A stretch of DNA of 64,000 nucleotides. Origin: Spirochaetales bacterium (GTDB taxonomy: Bacteria > Spirochaetota > Spirochaetia > UBA9216). The translations under genes were made by a program, and so were the position numbers. The stretch is taken from positions 1-64,000 of the forward strand of contig JAEKNX010000017.1 in NCBI GenBank assembly GCA_016839055.1, in the 5' to 3' direction. Under the pieces are notes generated by a model. It saw only the letters and a list, made by a program, of their open reading frames with translations. It searched no databases and had not been told where the DNA came from. This document shows, piece after piece, positions 19,947 to 28,500 of this stretch (positions are counted from its first letter, which is position 1; the number at the start of each line of letters is the position of its first letter).

Positions 19947-21037
19947 TATTTACTCCCCAAGCTCAGATTTTTCTCAGTTTCAGGATTGAAAAAATTCAGT
20001 TTATGATGATCTAACTGGAACCAGATAGACTGGTTCATCTCAAGATGTTCGATCATTCCCGTTGACACAAGAAGATTCTGACTTCCCAATTTGACTGTTA
20101 TTATTTGTTCTTCATTTCGAGGTTCAATAAATACCACCTCTCCTTTTATTGAGTTAATCGTATTTTCCGGAACAAAAGCTACATGAGTGTCTCTAATTCC
20201 CACAACAACTTTCTCAAGTCCTTTCTCTTTTATGGAACTCATAATTTCGTCCGGAATATATAAATTATTGTTTTCAAAAAATAAATTATTTTTATGCATT
20301 TCACATGGCAGGAAGTTCATCGGCGGTTCACCAATGAACCCTCCGACAAAAATATTTGAAGGATGTTCAAATACATCACTTGCACTTTCAAACTGTTGCA
20401 ACACTCCGAAATTCATGATAGCAATCCTATCAGCCATAACCATGGCTTCAATCTGGTCATGGGTTACATAGATGGTTGTTACGCCAATTTTTCGCTGCAA
20501 TTTTTTCAAATCCTCTCTCATTCTTGCTTTCAGTTCCTCTTCAAGATGTGAAATTGGTTCATCTAAAAGAAGTACTTGCGGATTCCTTACCAAGGCCCTG
20601 GCAACACCGGTTCTCTGTTGCGCTCCTCCGCTTAGATCTTTTACACTCTCATTCAAAATAGAGCGAATTCCCATAAGTTCGGCTGCTTCAATGACTTTCT
20701 CTCTCACGATTTCGTCTTTTACTTTTCTTATTCTTAACGGGAATGCTATATTCTCACCAACGCTCAGATGTGGATACAACGCATAGTTTTCAAATGCCAT
20801 GGCAATATCCCTTTCTTTCGGCGTCAGAGTGTTTACAACACGATCTCCAATAATTAAATCTCCACCAGTAATATTTTCCAGTCCTGCTATCATCCTTAAA
20901 GTTGTTGATTTTCCACAACCGGATGGACCTAAAAGACATACAAATTCACCATCATTTATTGATAAATCAATATCATCAACTGCCAGAACATTATTCTTAT
21001 ACACTTTGCGAATGCTCTTAAGTATTACTTCGGCCAT
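19946..21037 (-). CDS. ABC transporter ATPase, first of a pair (CUT1 type)
   Basis: 363 residues with Walker A GPSGCGKST, signature LSGGAQQR, Walker B VLLLDEPISHL and an intact H-loop (YVTHDQIEA). The D-loop is unusual (SHLEEEL where SNLDAKL is the norm), and the Q-loop has Glu (FENYALYP). A C-terminal TOBE-like domain follows. The gene overlaps the small membrane protein gene upstream by 20 bases. Having two different ATPases for one importer is the pattern of glycerol-type GlpS/GlpT. Confidence 0.9.
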   Translation of the reverse strand: MAEVILKSIRKVYKNNVLAVDDIDLSINDGEFVCLLGPSGCGKSTTLRMIAGLENITGGDLIIGDRVVNTLTPKERDIAMAFENYALYPHLSVGENIAFPLRIRKVKDEIVREKVIEAAELMGIRSILNESVKDLSGGAQQRTGVARALVRNPQVLLLDEPISHLEEELKARMREDLKKLQRKIGVTTIYVTHDQIEAMVMADRIAIMNFGVLQQFESASDVFEHPSNIFVGGFIGEPPMNFLPCEMHKNNLFFENNNLYIPDEIMSSIKEKGLEKVVVGIRDTHVAFVPENTINSIKGEVVFIEPRNEEQIITVKLGSQNLLVSTGMIEHLEMNQSIWFQLDHHKLNFFNPETEKNLSLGSK

Positions 21038-21305
21038 CTTGCTCCCTCTTTTTTCCTGGACGGGTCTTTATATATTCTCTCCAGATAAGAAATACAATTA
21101 CAACCCAGACGATAAGTGAAAACTCCACACTAATTCCTATTCTTTCAAAAGTGAACAACCATAATAACGCTAAAAGGATCTCGGAAAGAATTGTATAGAA
21201 AACACAATCGCCCAATTCAACTTCCTGCCCCCAGATAAATTTATATAATGCTTTACCTATTGAATCATGCTTTCTTTTTTTAAAATCCATCGTGCTATTT
21301 TCCAC
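21018..21305 (-). CDS. Small membrane protein of the ABC operon (DUF2160-like)
   Basis: 95 residues with two hydrophobic segments (about 35-52 and 59-76) and a basic C-terminus. Glycerol-type ABC operons carry a small DUF2160 membrane protein beside the permeases, and the spacing here (GD..F...L ... WLF ... VWVVIVFLIW) resembles it. I assign it by position and pattern, not by strong similarity. Its role in that family is not known. Confidence 0.65.
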   Translation of the reverse strand: MENSTMDFKKRKHDSIGKALYKFIWGQEVELGDCVFYTILSEILLALLWLFTFERIGISVEFSLIVWVVIVFLIWREYIKTRPGKKREQDGRSNT

Positions 21306-21309
21306 TTGC

Positions 21310-22164
21310 TTACCCCTTTACTGCGCCCATTGAAAGACCTCTGATCAGATGTTTTTGAAGTATTATGGCTAAAATAATAATTGGTAGAGTTACAACTCCT
21401 GAGGCTGCGCATAATTGCCCCCAGAACGTTCCATGGGGCGTAATCAACCCGCTGAAACTTGCTGGCAAAGTGCGAGCTGCATGCCCGCCAAGAATTAAGG
21501 AAAAAAGCAACTCATTCCATGAGAAGATGAATGAAATCAATGCAGTCGAAACAACCGCTGGCTTTACAATAGGGAAAATCACATGCCAGAAAGCGCCCCA
21601 TTCAGAATAACCGTCCACAAGGGCGGCATTGTCCAGATCAACCGGAATATCATCGAAAAAGGCTCTCATTACATATATTACTAATGCGACAATAAAGGTG
21701 CAGTGTGCGAGCACAAGCCCCGGGGTTTTACCGAGAAGTCCCAGCTTGCTGAACATTATATAAAGCGGTAAGGCCTCAGCAACTCCGGGACACATTCTTG
21801 TCGTCAGGAAGTAAAAATATAGATGTTTTTTCCCGTAAATATGATAGCGGCTAAAAGCATAACCTGCAGGTATCCCTACCAATAAGCATAAAATTACTGC
21901 AAAGACTGCTGTAAGTACGGAATTCTTAAGATACAGGATGAATCCGTTTTCAATAAATACCTTAGGAAAGTTTTCAAGAGTCGGTTTGAAGAAGAATTTT
22001 GGCGTTGTAGAGAGGATATCTGTACGAACCTTGAATCCCGAGAGGAAGGTCCATAAATATGGCAACAATGCTATCAGACACGCTATGATGATGATTGTTA
22101 TTTCAATTGTAGTAACTGTCCATTTTAATTTATTACTATTCAGCATAATAATCTCCTTTTTCAA
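21310..22164 (-). CDS. ABC transporter permease (MalG/GlpQ type)
   Basis: 284 residues, six hydrophobic segments. The EAA loop that contacts the ATPase is visible as DNAALVDGYSEWGAFWHVIFP. Start overlaps the upstream permease stop by four bases. An alternative start eight codons in (MLNSNKLKW) also exists; the upstream GGAG fits the first ATG. Confidence 0.9.
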   Translation of the reverse strand: MKKEIIMLNSNKLKWTVTTIEITIIIIACLIALLPYLWTFLSGFKVRTDILSTTPKFFFKPTLENFPKVFIENGFILYLKNSVLTAVFAVILCLLVGIPAGYAFSRYHIYGKKHLYFYFLTTRMCPGVAEALPLYIMFSKLGLLGKTPGLVLAHCTFIVALVIYVMRAFFDDIPVDLDNAALVDGYSEWGAFWHVIFPIVKPAVVSTALISFIFSWNELLFSLILGGHAARTLPASFSGLITPHGTFWGQLCAASGVVTLPIIILAIILQKHLIRGLSMGAVKG

Positions 22165-23039
22165 TTAATCTTTTTTTCAGGTGGGATAACCAGGTGAAAA
22201 AATACCAAGGTAATTAAATAGCTCACTAAAAATAAAATCATTACTACGGCCGAGCCATAACCAATATGCCAGTACTTAAAATTAACTCGATATCCGTAAA
22301 TACTTAAAGCCTCCGTAGACATTCCAGGGCCTCCGGTTGTCATCATCCAGATCTTATCAAATATTTTATAGGCATCAGTAAATCTTAACAAAAATGCTAC
22401 GGTAAAAATCGGCCTTAATGACGGGAGTGTAACTCGTCTGAACGTTTGAATAACACTTGCCCCGTCAACTTGCGCAGCTTCCAAAGGTTCTTTCGGCTGG
22501 CCAAGAAGTCCGGCTAAAAATAATAAGAATAGGAAGGGAGTCCATTGCCATATGTCGATAGCTATTATTGTACCCAATGCAGTCTGAGAACTGCCCAAAA
22601 GACCGTCTTTGGCAAATCCGATATTTTTTAGAAAAATTCCAACAATGCCAAAGTTTGGATTCAGATTCAATCGCCAAATAAGCCCGACGACAGTCGGAGA
22701 AATGATCATAGGAATTAATAGTATTGGAACTACAAATTTTTGAGTAAAAACATGCCGTGCAACCAGTACAGCAAGTGTGAGGCCTAAAAGCAATTCGCAG
22801 GGAAGAGATACCGCAAGAAATTTAATTGTAACCCAAATGCTTGTCAGAAATGCCGTATCAGTAAAAACTTGTCTATAATTATCCAAACCGATAAATCCGC
22901 CAGAACCTATTTTCGTATAGCTTAGGCTAAAAAAACTGTTATAAATCATTATCAGCCATGGAGTCAGAGATATAACAAAACATAATATAGTTGCCGGGAG
23001 AATCCAGGCATTCCATCCTTGCCATTTACTTTGACGCAT
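22161..23039 (-). CDS. ABC transporter permease (MalF/GlpP type)
   Basis: 292 residues with about six hydrophobic segments and the EAA-loop motif EAAQVDGASVIQTFRRVTLP. Pairs with the following permease to form the membrane pore of the polyol/sugar importer. Confidence 0.9.
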   Translation of the reverse strand: MRQSKWQGWNAWILPATILCFVISLTPWLIMIYNSFFSLSYTKIGSGGFIGLDNYRQVFTDTAFLTSIWVTIKFLAVSLPCELLLGLTLAVLVARHVFTQKFVVPILLIPMIISPTVVGLIWRLNLNPNFGIVGIFLKNIGFAKDGLLGSSQTALGTIIAIDIWQWTPFLFLLFLAGLLGQPKEPLEAAQVDGASVIQTFRRVTLPSLRPIFTVAFLLRFTDAYKIFDKIWMMTTGGPGMSTEALSIYGYRVNFKYWHIGYGSAVVMILFLVSYLITLVFFHLVIPPEKKIN

Positions 23040-23054
23040 TATATTCTCCTATCT

Positions 23055-23828
23055 TCAACGTTCAACACGAAGTCCGTGGCCATAACCTAAAGTTTCACCC
23101 TGATCTATGATGACGGCAGAGCCTTTCATTGCACTTGATTCATCTGAAGCAAGAAATGCTACCAGATTCGCAACTTCTTCCGGGGTTGAAATCTGCCCCA
23201 TGCTTTCCAGAACTGCTTCGGGATCATCTTCAAGGCTGAGTTGTCGTTCAAGTAAAGGAGTTACCATGTTCCCGGGGCAGATTACATTTATACGGATATT
23301 ATCTTTTGCATGATCAAGAGCCAATGCCCTGGCAAAGGCTACAACCCCGCCTTTGGATGCAGCATAACTAGTAAACCCGGGATCACAAACATAGGCCCAA
23401 TTTGACCCGGTAAAAACAATTACTCCTTTATCCTGGTTTAACATTTGACTTATTCCATACTTTGCCGTTAGAAAAGCGCCATTCAAATTAACATTGATAA
23501 CCTTTTTCCAATCATCAAATGAAAGCTCTGAAACAAATGTTACCTTATCTATAATTCCTGTATTTATATGCAGAATATCTACAGCTCCAAATGTAGAAAC
23601 GACCTGACTATAAGCTTCAACTACTTCAGTTTCACTTGTTACGTCACAATGTATAAAAAGGCCCTTTGTTCCTTTATTCATACATTCTTTAATAACAGAT
23701 TCTCCTTTTTCATCATCTATGTCAAAAATAGCAACCTTTGCTCCTCCTGAAGCAAATTTCAATGCAGAGGCTCTACCGAGTCCTGAGGCCCCTCCTGTAA
23801 TAACAGCTATCTTCCCCATAAAATCCAT
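23055..23828 (-). CDS. SDR-family dehydrogenase (sugar/polyol)
   Basis: 257-residue classical short-chain dehydrogenase. Cofactor motif TGGASGLGRA near residues 11-20; an acidic residue after the second strand (FDIDDE) predicts NAD rather than NADP. The catalytic Ser (FTGSNW) and YAASK are intact, while the usual NNAG is changed to NTG (HINTGI). Sits between the kinase and the permeases, so it probably oxidises or reduces the imported polyol or its product. Confidence 0.9.
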   Translation of the reverse strand: MDFMGKIAVITGGASGLGRASALKFASGGAKVAIFDIDDEKGESVIKECMNKGTKGLFIHCDVTSETEVVEAYSQVVSTFGAVDILHINTGIIDKVTFVSELSFDDWKKVINVNLNGAFLTAKYGISQMLNQDKGVIVFTGSNWAYVCDPGFTSYAASKGGVVAFARALALDHAKDNIRINVICPGNMVTPLLERQLSLEDDPEAVLESMGQISTPEEVANLVAFLASDESSAMKGSAVIIDQGETLGYGHGLRVER

Positions 23829-23855
23829 AAATTACCTCCAAGTAATATTTACTTA

Positions 23856-25379
23856 TCAATCTCCTGTTTCTTTCGCAAACATCGGTCTCAATGAAGTATA
23901 AAGTTCAAGATATTTCCTATATACATCATCATAAATTCCTTTATTGCTCAGATTTGGTTCGTAACGATTCTTAACACTAACCATTCTCCGGGAGGCCTCT
24001 TTTAAATTTGAAAACATCCCGATTCCTGTTCCTGCTACAATCGCGGCGCCAAGACACGCCTCTTCTTCATTACAAGTGACGACAACCGGTTTCCCTGTAA
24101 CATCTGCTTTCAATTGTCCCCAGAAAGAACTCCTCGCTCCACCGCCCAGGCTGCGTATCTCATTAACAGGAATGCCCATGTCTTCAATAACTTCGATATT
24201 TTTTCTGAGAAGAAATGCTATACTTTCCATTATTGCCCTTGTGAAATGCGCACGTGTATGAGTAAGGGTAAGACCGTAGAATACACCTTTGGCCTTTGGA
24301 TCATTCTCCGGGGCCATGGCACCCTGAAGGTGAGGCAGCATAATCAGTCCTTCCGACCCGGGTGGTACTTTAGCTGCAGCTATGCTCATTAATTCATAAG
24401 CATCTATATCAGAAGCCTCTTCGACAGCCATTTCATTCTCACAGAATCTATCCCGAAACCATTTCAAGACCATTCCCCCGGTCGTGAATGTATGAACCAT
24501 ATATGTATCAGGCATTCCATGATAATGACAGGGCATTCTTTTTTGAGGGTCACAAAAAGGCGTGTCGACAGTTGATACAATTGCCAATGCGGATCCCGTG
24601 CATTCAGAGAAAACTCCTGGTTCTACATTACCCACACCGATGGCCCCAGCCACCTGATCAAGAACACCCGTGCATACTACTGTTAAAGTTGAAAGTCCGG
24701 TTTCAGCAGCAATATTACTTTGCACCCTGCCTATGACATCACCAGATTCACAAATAGCTGGAAGCTGCTCTTCATTTACCCCCAAATAGTCCAGCATTTC
24801 TGTCCAGTATTTCTTTTTGATAATATCCCAATACACTGTTGAACATAATAATGAACCCTCAGCTACAAATTTGCCGGTCAGGCGATAGATGAAATAATCT
24901 TCTATAAGAAGGTATTTATCGACCTTTTTATAAACTTCAGGCTCATTTTTCTTTATCCATAATATCTTAGACGCCGGCCATGTTGGCACAATGCTCACCT
25001 GGCCGGTAATTCCGTAGAGATCACTGTTTTTAAAAGCCAGTTCAAGTTCGGCAGCTTCTTCCTGTGCCCTGTTATCCATCCATACAATTGCGTTTCTCAA
25101 AGGCTGTCCGGACGAATCTACCGGAATGAGTGTCTCTCCCTGAGCAGAGATACCAATAACGCGAATTGAATCAGTATTGACCTTACTCCTTGAAAGAACA
25201 TCATTTACTCCGGAGGTAAAGGCATTCCAGTATGTTTCAATTTCAACTTCAACAGAAAGAGCTGTAGGTGTAAGAAGCGAATATTCTTGATTAGAAGATA
25301 CTACCAAGTCTCCATCTTCATTAAACAAGGCAACTTTTATTGCAGAAGTGCCTAAATCAAGACTTAAAATATACTCCAT
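23856..25379 (-). CDS. FGGY-family carbohydrate kinase (xylulokinase-like)
   Basis: 507 residues. N-terminal ATPase motif LDLGTSAIKVALFNEDG, substrate-region motif ISAQGETLIPVD with WMDNRA, and the C-terminal FGGY signature region (RSLGGGARSSFWGQLKADV). Phosphorylates a sugar or sugar alcohol; xylulokinase-like by overall pattern, but the substrate is not certain. I use ATG 25379, six bases after AGGAG, rather than the TTG one codon earlier. Confidence 0.88.
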   Translation of the reverse strand: MEYILSLDLGTSAIKVALFNEDGDLVVSSNQEYSLLTPTALSVEVEIETYWNAFTSGVNDVLSRSKVNTDSIRVIGISAQGETLIPVDSSGQPLRNAIVWMDNRAQEEAAELELAFKNSDLYGITGQVSIVPTWPASKILWIKKNEPEVYKKVDKYLLIEDYFIYRLTGKFVAEGSLLCSTVYWDIIKKKYWTEMLDYLGVNEEQLPAICESGDVIGRVQSNIAAETGLSTLTVVCTGVLDQVAGAIGVGNVEPGVFSECTGSALAIVSTVDTPFCDPQKRMPCHYHGMPDTYMVHTFTTGGMVLKWFRDRFCENEMAVEEASDIDAYELMSIAAAKVPPGSEGLIMLPHLQGAMAPENDPKAKGVFYGLTLTHTRAHFTRAIMESIAFLLRKNIEVIEDMGIPVNEIRSLGGGARSSFWGQLKADVTGKPVVVTCNEEEACLGAAIVAGTGIGMFSNLKEASRRMVSVKNRYEPNLSNKGIYDDVYRKYLELYTSLRPMFAKETGD

Positions 25380-25397
25380 CAAATACTCCTTCTGTGT

Positions 25398-25733
25398 TTA
25401 TCTCTCAGGCGGTGCCATTGTCCAGGTAATTACTGCTTTTTCATTACCAATATTAATCAGCGTATGTGAGACGCCTTCGGGCATGAGAATACAATCGCCT
25501 TCATTTAATTCGAAATATCGATCCTGCTCTTCAACAAACATCAATACATGACCTCTTGAAACATAAAAAACTTCGTGGGAATCAGGATGGCCAACATCCT
25601 TTGCCCCTCGCTGTCCAGGCAATAATTCAGAAGTACCAAAAACGATCTTATCGGTTTGTAAATACTCGCGGCAATGTTCAACACCTTCCATAAAGTTCCG
25701 TGCATTCTTTTTTTCTACTTTTAACACGTCCAT
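25398..25733 (-). CDS. Cupin-domain protein
   Basis: 111 residues, single cupin barrel: HEVFYVSRGHVLMFVEEQ then ELNEGDCILMPEGVSHTLIN, matching the two cupin motifs with the metal-binding His and Glu. Lies between the TIM-barrel gene and the kinase in the operon; small cupins in such operons are often sugar isomerases or lyases, which is only a possibility here. Confidence 0.85.
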   Translation of the reverse strand: MDVLKVEKKNARNFMEGVEHCREYLQTDKIVFGTSELLPGQRGAKDVGHPDSHEVFYVSRGHVLMFVEEQDRYFELNEGDCILMPEGVSHTLINIGNEKAVITWTMAPPER

Positions 25734-25759
25734 TCTTTCCTCCGATTCTCTAATCAGGC

Positions 25760-26428
25760 TTATTTTTGGAGATAATCATAACTGGCAATTACCTGTTCTC
25801 GGAATGTTCCATTCTTTACAAATTTTTTATCAAAATACGCTGTTCCAATAGTAAATGCCCATGGATTAATTCTCTTCATCACATCAATACGGTCAAAACT
25901 GCTAATGCTGCCTGCTATGACTACCGGAATATCTAAACGCTCGACAATGAGCTCAGAGACCTTCTCGGCATCTGATTCATGCCGGTAAGCTAGCACATCA
26001 ACTCCTTGAACCCCTTTCTGCTGCAGCACGTATGCATCTTCTGTTATCTCTTCCGGAGTGCCTTTAAGAATACTGGGATGACCTTCAATGCGACCGCAAA
26101 AGGGGAAGTATGCTTTTCTGTTTTTCTTTAAATATAAGAAAACCGATTCAAAATAAACTGTACCCATTAAATAATCAAAACCGCATTCCACAGCCAATTT
26201 GGCGCCATCCAGACATTCACTCTCGCTTAAAGACACTATTTCAAGAAAAGTCTCTTTTCCTACGCTTCTCATATTTTCTACGAGAGATTTCATTTCTGTC
26301 TTTGGAAGACCAATATCTTTAAATCCCCAGAATTTAACAGGCAGATCGGCACAGGACTTAAAAACCTCAAGTGCGTTTGATACTGTTTCATCATTATTGG
26401 TTAACATTACTATAAGGTTAGGAATCAT
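25760..26428 (-). CDS. Ribulose-phosphate-binding-barrel-like TIM-barrel protein
   Basis: 222 residues, first gene of the operon. Alternating strands and helices with a C-terminal phosphate-binding pattern (IPVVIAGSISSFDRIDV ... AFTIGTAYF) as in epimerase/aldolase-type barrels. I cannot name the reaction; epimerase or aldolase acting on the phosphorylated sugar is plausible from context. Start at ATG 26428 with AAGGAGA upstream; the in-frame ATG at 26446 would place the ribosome site inside the coding region. Confidence 0.75.
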   Translation of the reverse strand: MIPNLIVMLTNNDETVSNALEVFKSCADLPVKFWGFKDIGLPKTEMKSLVENMRSVGKETFLEIVSLSESECLDGAKLAVECGFDYLMGTVYFESVFLYLKKNRKAYFPFCGRIEGHPSILKGTPEEITEDAYVLQQKGVQGVDVLAYRHESDAEKVSELIVERLDIPVVIAGSISSFDRIDVMKRINPWAFTIGTAYFDKKFVKNGTFREQVIASYDYLQK

Positions 26429-26455
26429 GGATGCTCTCCTTAACATTTATAATTC

Positions 26456-26484
26456 ATTATCATTTGAGATCTTTCTATTGTCAA
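26456..26484 (-). promoter_or_regulatory. Sigma-70-type promoter of the sugar operon
   Basis: On the minus strand TTGACA (26484-26479), a 17-base spacer and GATAAT (26461-26456). Transcription would begin about 20 bases before the ATG at 26428, and the ribosome site sits inside that short leader. Confidence 0.75.
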
Positions 26485-26575
26485 GATTTTTTTTCGTACA
26501 CTAACTATTTCTTGCTGTTTTCATTTCTTACAACAACATTAAAATAGTTTATTCATATCTAATTACATTATTTTC

Positions 26576-26640
26576 TTTCGCATTCTTATCGTATTAATAT
26601 TTTTTAACATATATCGAAATAAATATCGCCATGATTCGCA
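26576..26640. promoter_or_regulatory. Candidate DeoR-type operator region
   Basis: TCG triplets within T/A-rich (T)TTCG or ATATCG words recur at 26578, 26589, 26614, 26626 and 26636, about one helical turn apart; ATATCG is repeated directly at 26611 and 26623. DeoR/GlpR-family repressors often bind such TTCG-like repeats. The position just upstream of the regulator gene fits autoregulation and control of the divergent operon. Confidence 0.35.
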
Positions 26641-26688
26641 AGATATACTATACTTCATTCAGAAAAACCAACCCCGAGAAGGATAAAT

Positions 26689-27492
26689 ATGCAAAAAAAA
26701 CTGACAAAGAGAGAACGGAAAGTTGAAATTCTCAATATGCTAGAAGAACAAGGCTCAGTAGAAGTTACAGTCCTGTCACAATTATTTTCCGTCAGTGAAA
26801 TGAGCGTAAGAAATGACCTAAACGAACTTGCCAACGAGGGTAAACTTCTGAGAAAGCATGGTGGCGCCTATTCCAAAACCAGCATCACCCAAAACAATGA
26901 GATTCCATTAACAGAAAAACAAAAGAAAAATTTTAAAGAAAAAGACATTATCGGCCAGGCTGCCGTATCACTTATCAAGGATGGGGACTCAATAATGCTT
27001 GACGCAGGGACGACTACCGAGCATATTGCACAGCATCTTAATACTACTAATGATTTGACAGTCATTACAAATGGCGTGAATACAATGAATCTGCTCCTGC
27101 ACTACCCGGGAATAACCACCTATACAGTAGGCGGAAAAATGGATAGCAAATCTTTTTCCATTGTAGGAGAGATGGCGGAAAAAGATTTAAAAAACTATAT
27201 AGCAAAAATATCCTTTATTTCAGCAGACGGATTAACAATCGCACATGGACTTACAAATAACAGCCATGAAGCAACAAATATATCAAGAATTCTCATCTCC
27301 AATTCACAACAATGTATTCTTGTTCTCGATGCTGATAAAATAGATGAGCCGGGAATAATATCGTTATGCCCAATTACCGATATAGATATATTATTGACTG
27401 ATGCGCGTGCTCCCGAATCATTTATTAAGCAAGTAGAAAAGATGGGAGTTAAAGTGCTGATTGCTGAAGACATTCTTGCAGACAAAGCATGA
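26689..27492 (+). CDS. DeoR/GlpR-family transcriptional repressor
   Basis: 267 residues. N-terminal helix-turn-helix (RKVEILNMLEEQGSVEVTVL ... SEMSVRNDLNELANEGKLLR) and the C-terminal DeoRC sensor with the phosphosugar-binding signature LDAGTTTEHIA. Such proteins are released from DNA by a phosphorylated sugar, here most likely the product of the FGGY kinase. Encoded divergently from the sugar operon. GAGAAGGA lies upstream of the ATG. Confidence 0.93.
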   Translation: MQKKLTKRERKVEILNMLEEQGSVEVTVLSQLFSVSEMSVRNDLNELANEGKLLRKHGGAYSKTSITQNNEIPLTEKQKKNFKEKDIIGQAAVSLIKDGDSIMLDAGTTTEHIAQHLNTTNDLTVITNGVNTMNLLLHYPGITTYTVGGKMDSKSFSIVGEMAEKDLKNYIAKISFISADGLTIAHGLTNNSHEATNISRILISNSQQCILVLDADKIDEPGIISLCPITDIDILLTDARAPESFIKQVEKMGVKVLIAEDILADKA

Positions 27493-27499
27493 GCTGAAA

Positions 27500-27985
27500 A
27501 TGGCCGGTTTCGAAAATACTGATATAAAAATAGTCTGGCTCGCTGATTATCCCGAATTTATTACATCCGTCTCAGAATGGCTACATACTGAGTTCGGTCG
27601 ATATCATCAAAATAGTACAATTGAAAAGCGCACTAAACGTTTGAAAAAATCCTGTAATAAAACAAAAATTCCCATAACGCTACTTGTTTTACATAAAGGA
27701 ATGCCAATAGGAACTGCCAGTTTAATCGAAAATGACATGGAATCTCACCCTAATTATTCGCCATGGCTGGCAAGTGTTTATACATTATCTGAATATAGGA
27801 ATAATGGTGTTGCGAAATCTCTAATTAAACACATTATAACTTTAGCAGCCAGACTGAATTATGAACAGATTTATTTATTCACAGATAAGTATGCTAATTA
27901 TTATGGAAATTTTGGCTGGCTACCAATCTCTAATGAAATGTACCACGGAGAATCCGTAACACTCATGAGATTATTAATCAGGTGA
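27500..27985 (+). CDS. GNAT-family N-acetyltransferase
   Basis: About 161 residues. The acetyl-CoA-binding segment is visible as WLASVYTLSEYRNNGVAKSL, followed by a helix and the C-terminal YANYYGNFGWLPI typical of the fold. Start taken at ATG 27500, seven bases after the stop of the repressor gene, with which it is probably co-transcribed. Substrate unknown. Confidence 0.8.
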   Translation: MAGFENTDIKIVWLADYPEFITSVSEWLHTEFGRYHQNSTIEKRTKRLKKSCNKTKIPITLLVLHKGMPIGTASLIENDMESHPNYSPWLASVYTLSEYRNNGVAKSLIKHIITLAARLNYEQIYLFTDKYANYYGNFGWLPISNEMYHGESVTLMRLLIR

Positions 27986-28045
27986 TTTATTATGATATTA
28001 TTTTTTAGTAGTTGAATTATCTGAAAAACTTTTCTCTAAAACTTG

Positions 28046-28222
28046 GTGTCAACGTAAGCAGCTTGCAGGTAAATGACAGGCGCTCTGCTCATCCATGAGA
28101 GCGTCTGTTTATGTACATCCATGCTAAAGGCTATAAATTCTTTTAACTCGTCAATAGAACTTAAGCTGCTTTATTATCTGTCTATTCAGGGTTATGAAGT
28201 CAGGTATTTGTTAACTTTGAAA
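28046..28222 (+). pseudogene. GxxExxY-family gene relic 1
   Basis: Degenerate copy of the GxxExxY-type gene seen at 62383-62764. It matches that copy from the CGTAA.CAGCT stretch through a shared palindromic insert (28076-28108) and then, after a gap of roughly 50 bases, from the AGGCTxTAAATTC region to the GTATTTGTTAACTTT region. Frames are broken. The rest of 27986-28500 shows nothing I can support. Confidence 0.65.
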
Positions 28223-28500
28223 GTATAGTTCTTATTTGAATTAATTCTTTAAAAGCTATATATAGTTTGAGTTTTCTATAAAATTTTGCCGCATATTATA
28301 TGCTTTTGTTGATTAACGTGACTAAATCTTCATTAGACCAATTTGAAAATTTATCGGACAATTCATTGATTTTTTTTTGAAACCGGAAGGAAATATAAAG
28401 TTTCTTTTTAATTCAAATAAATCTGCTGATTAACAGTATCCTAAAGATCTTAAGGTGACAATAAAACAACAATAACTGCTGTCATGCTACTATCTTTCGG

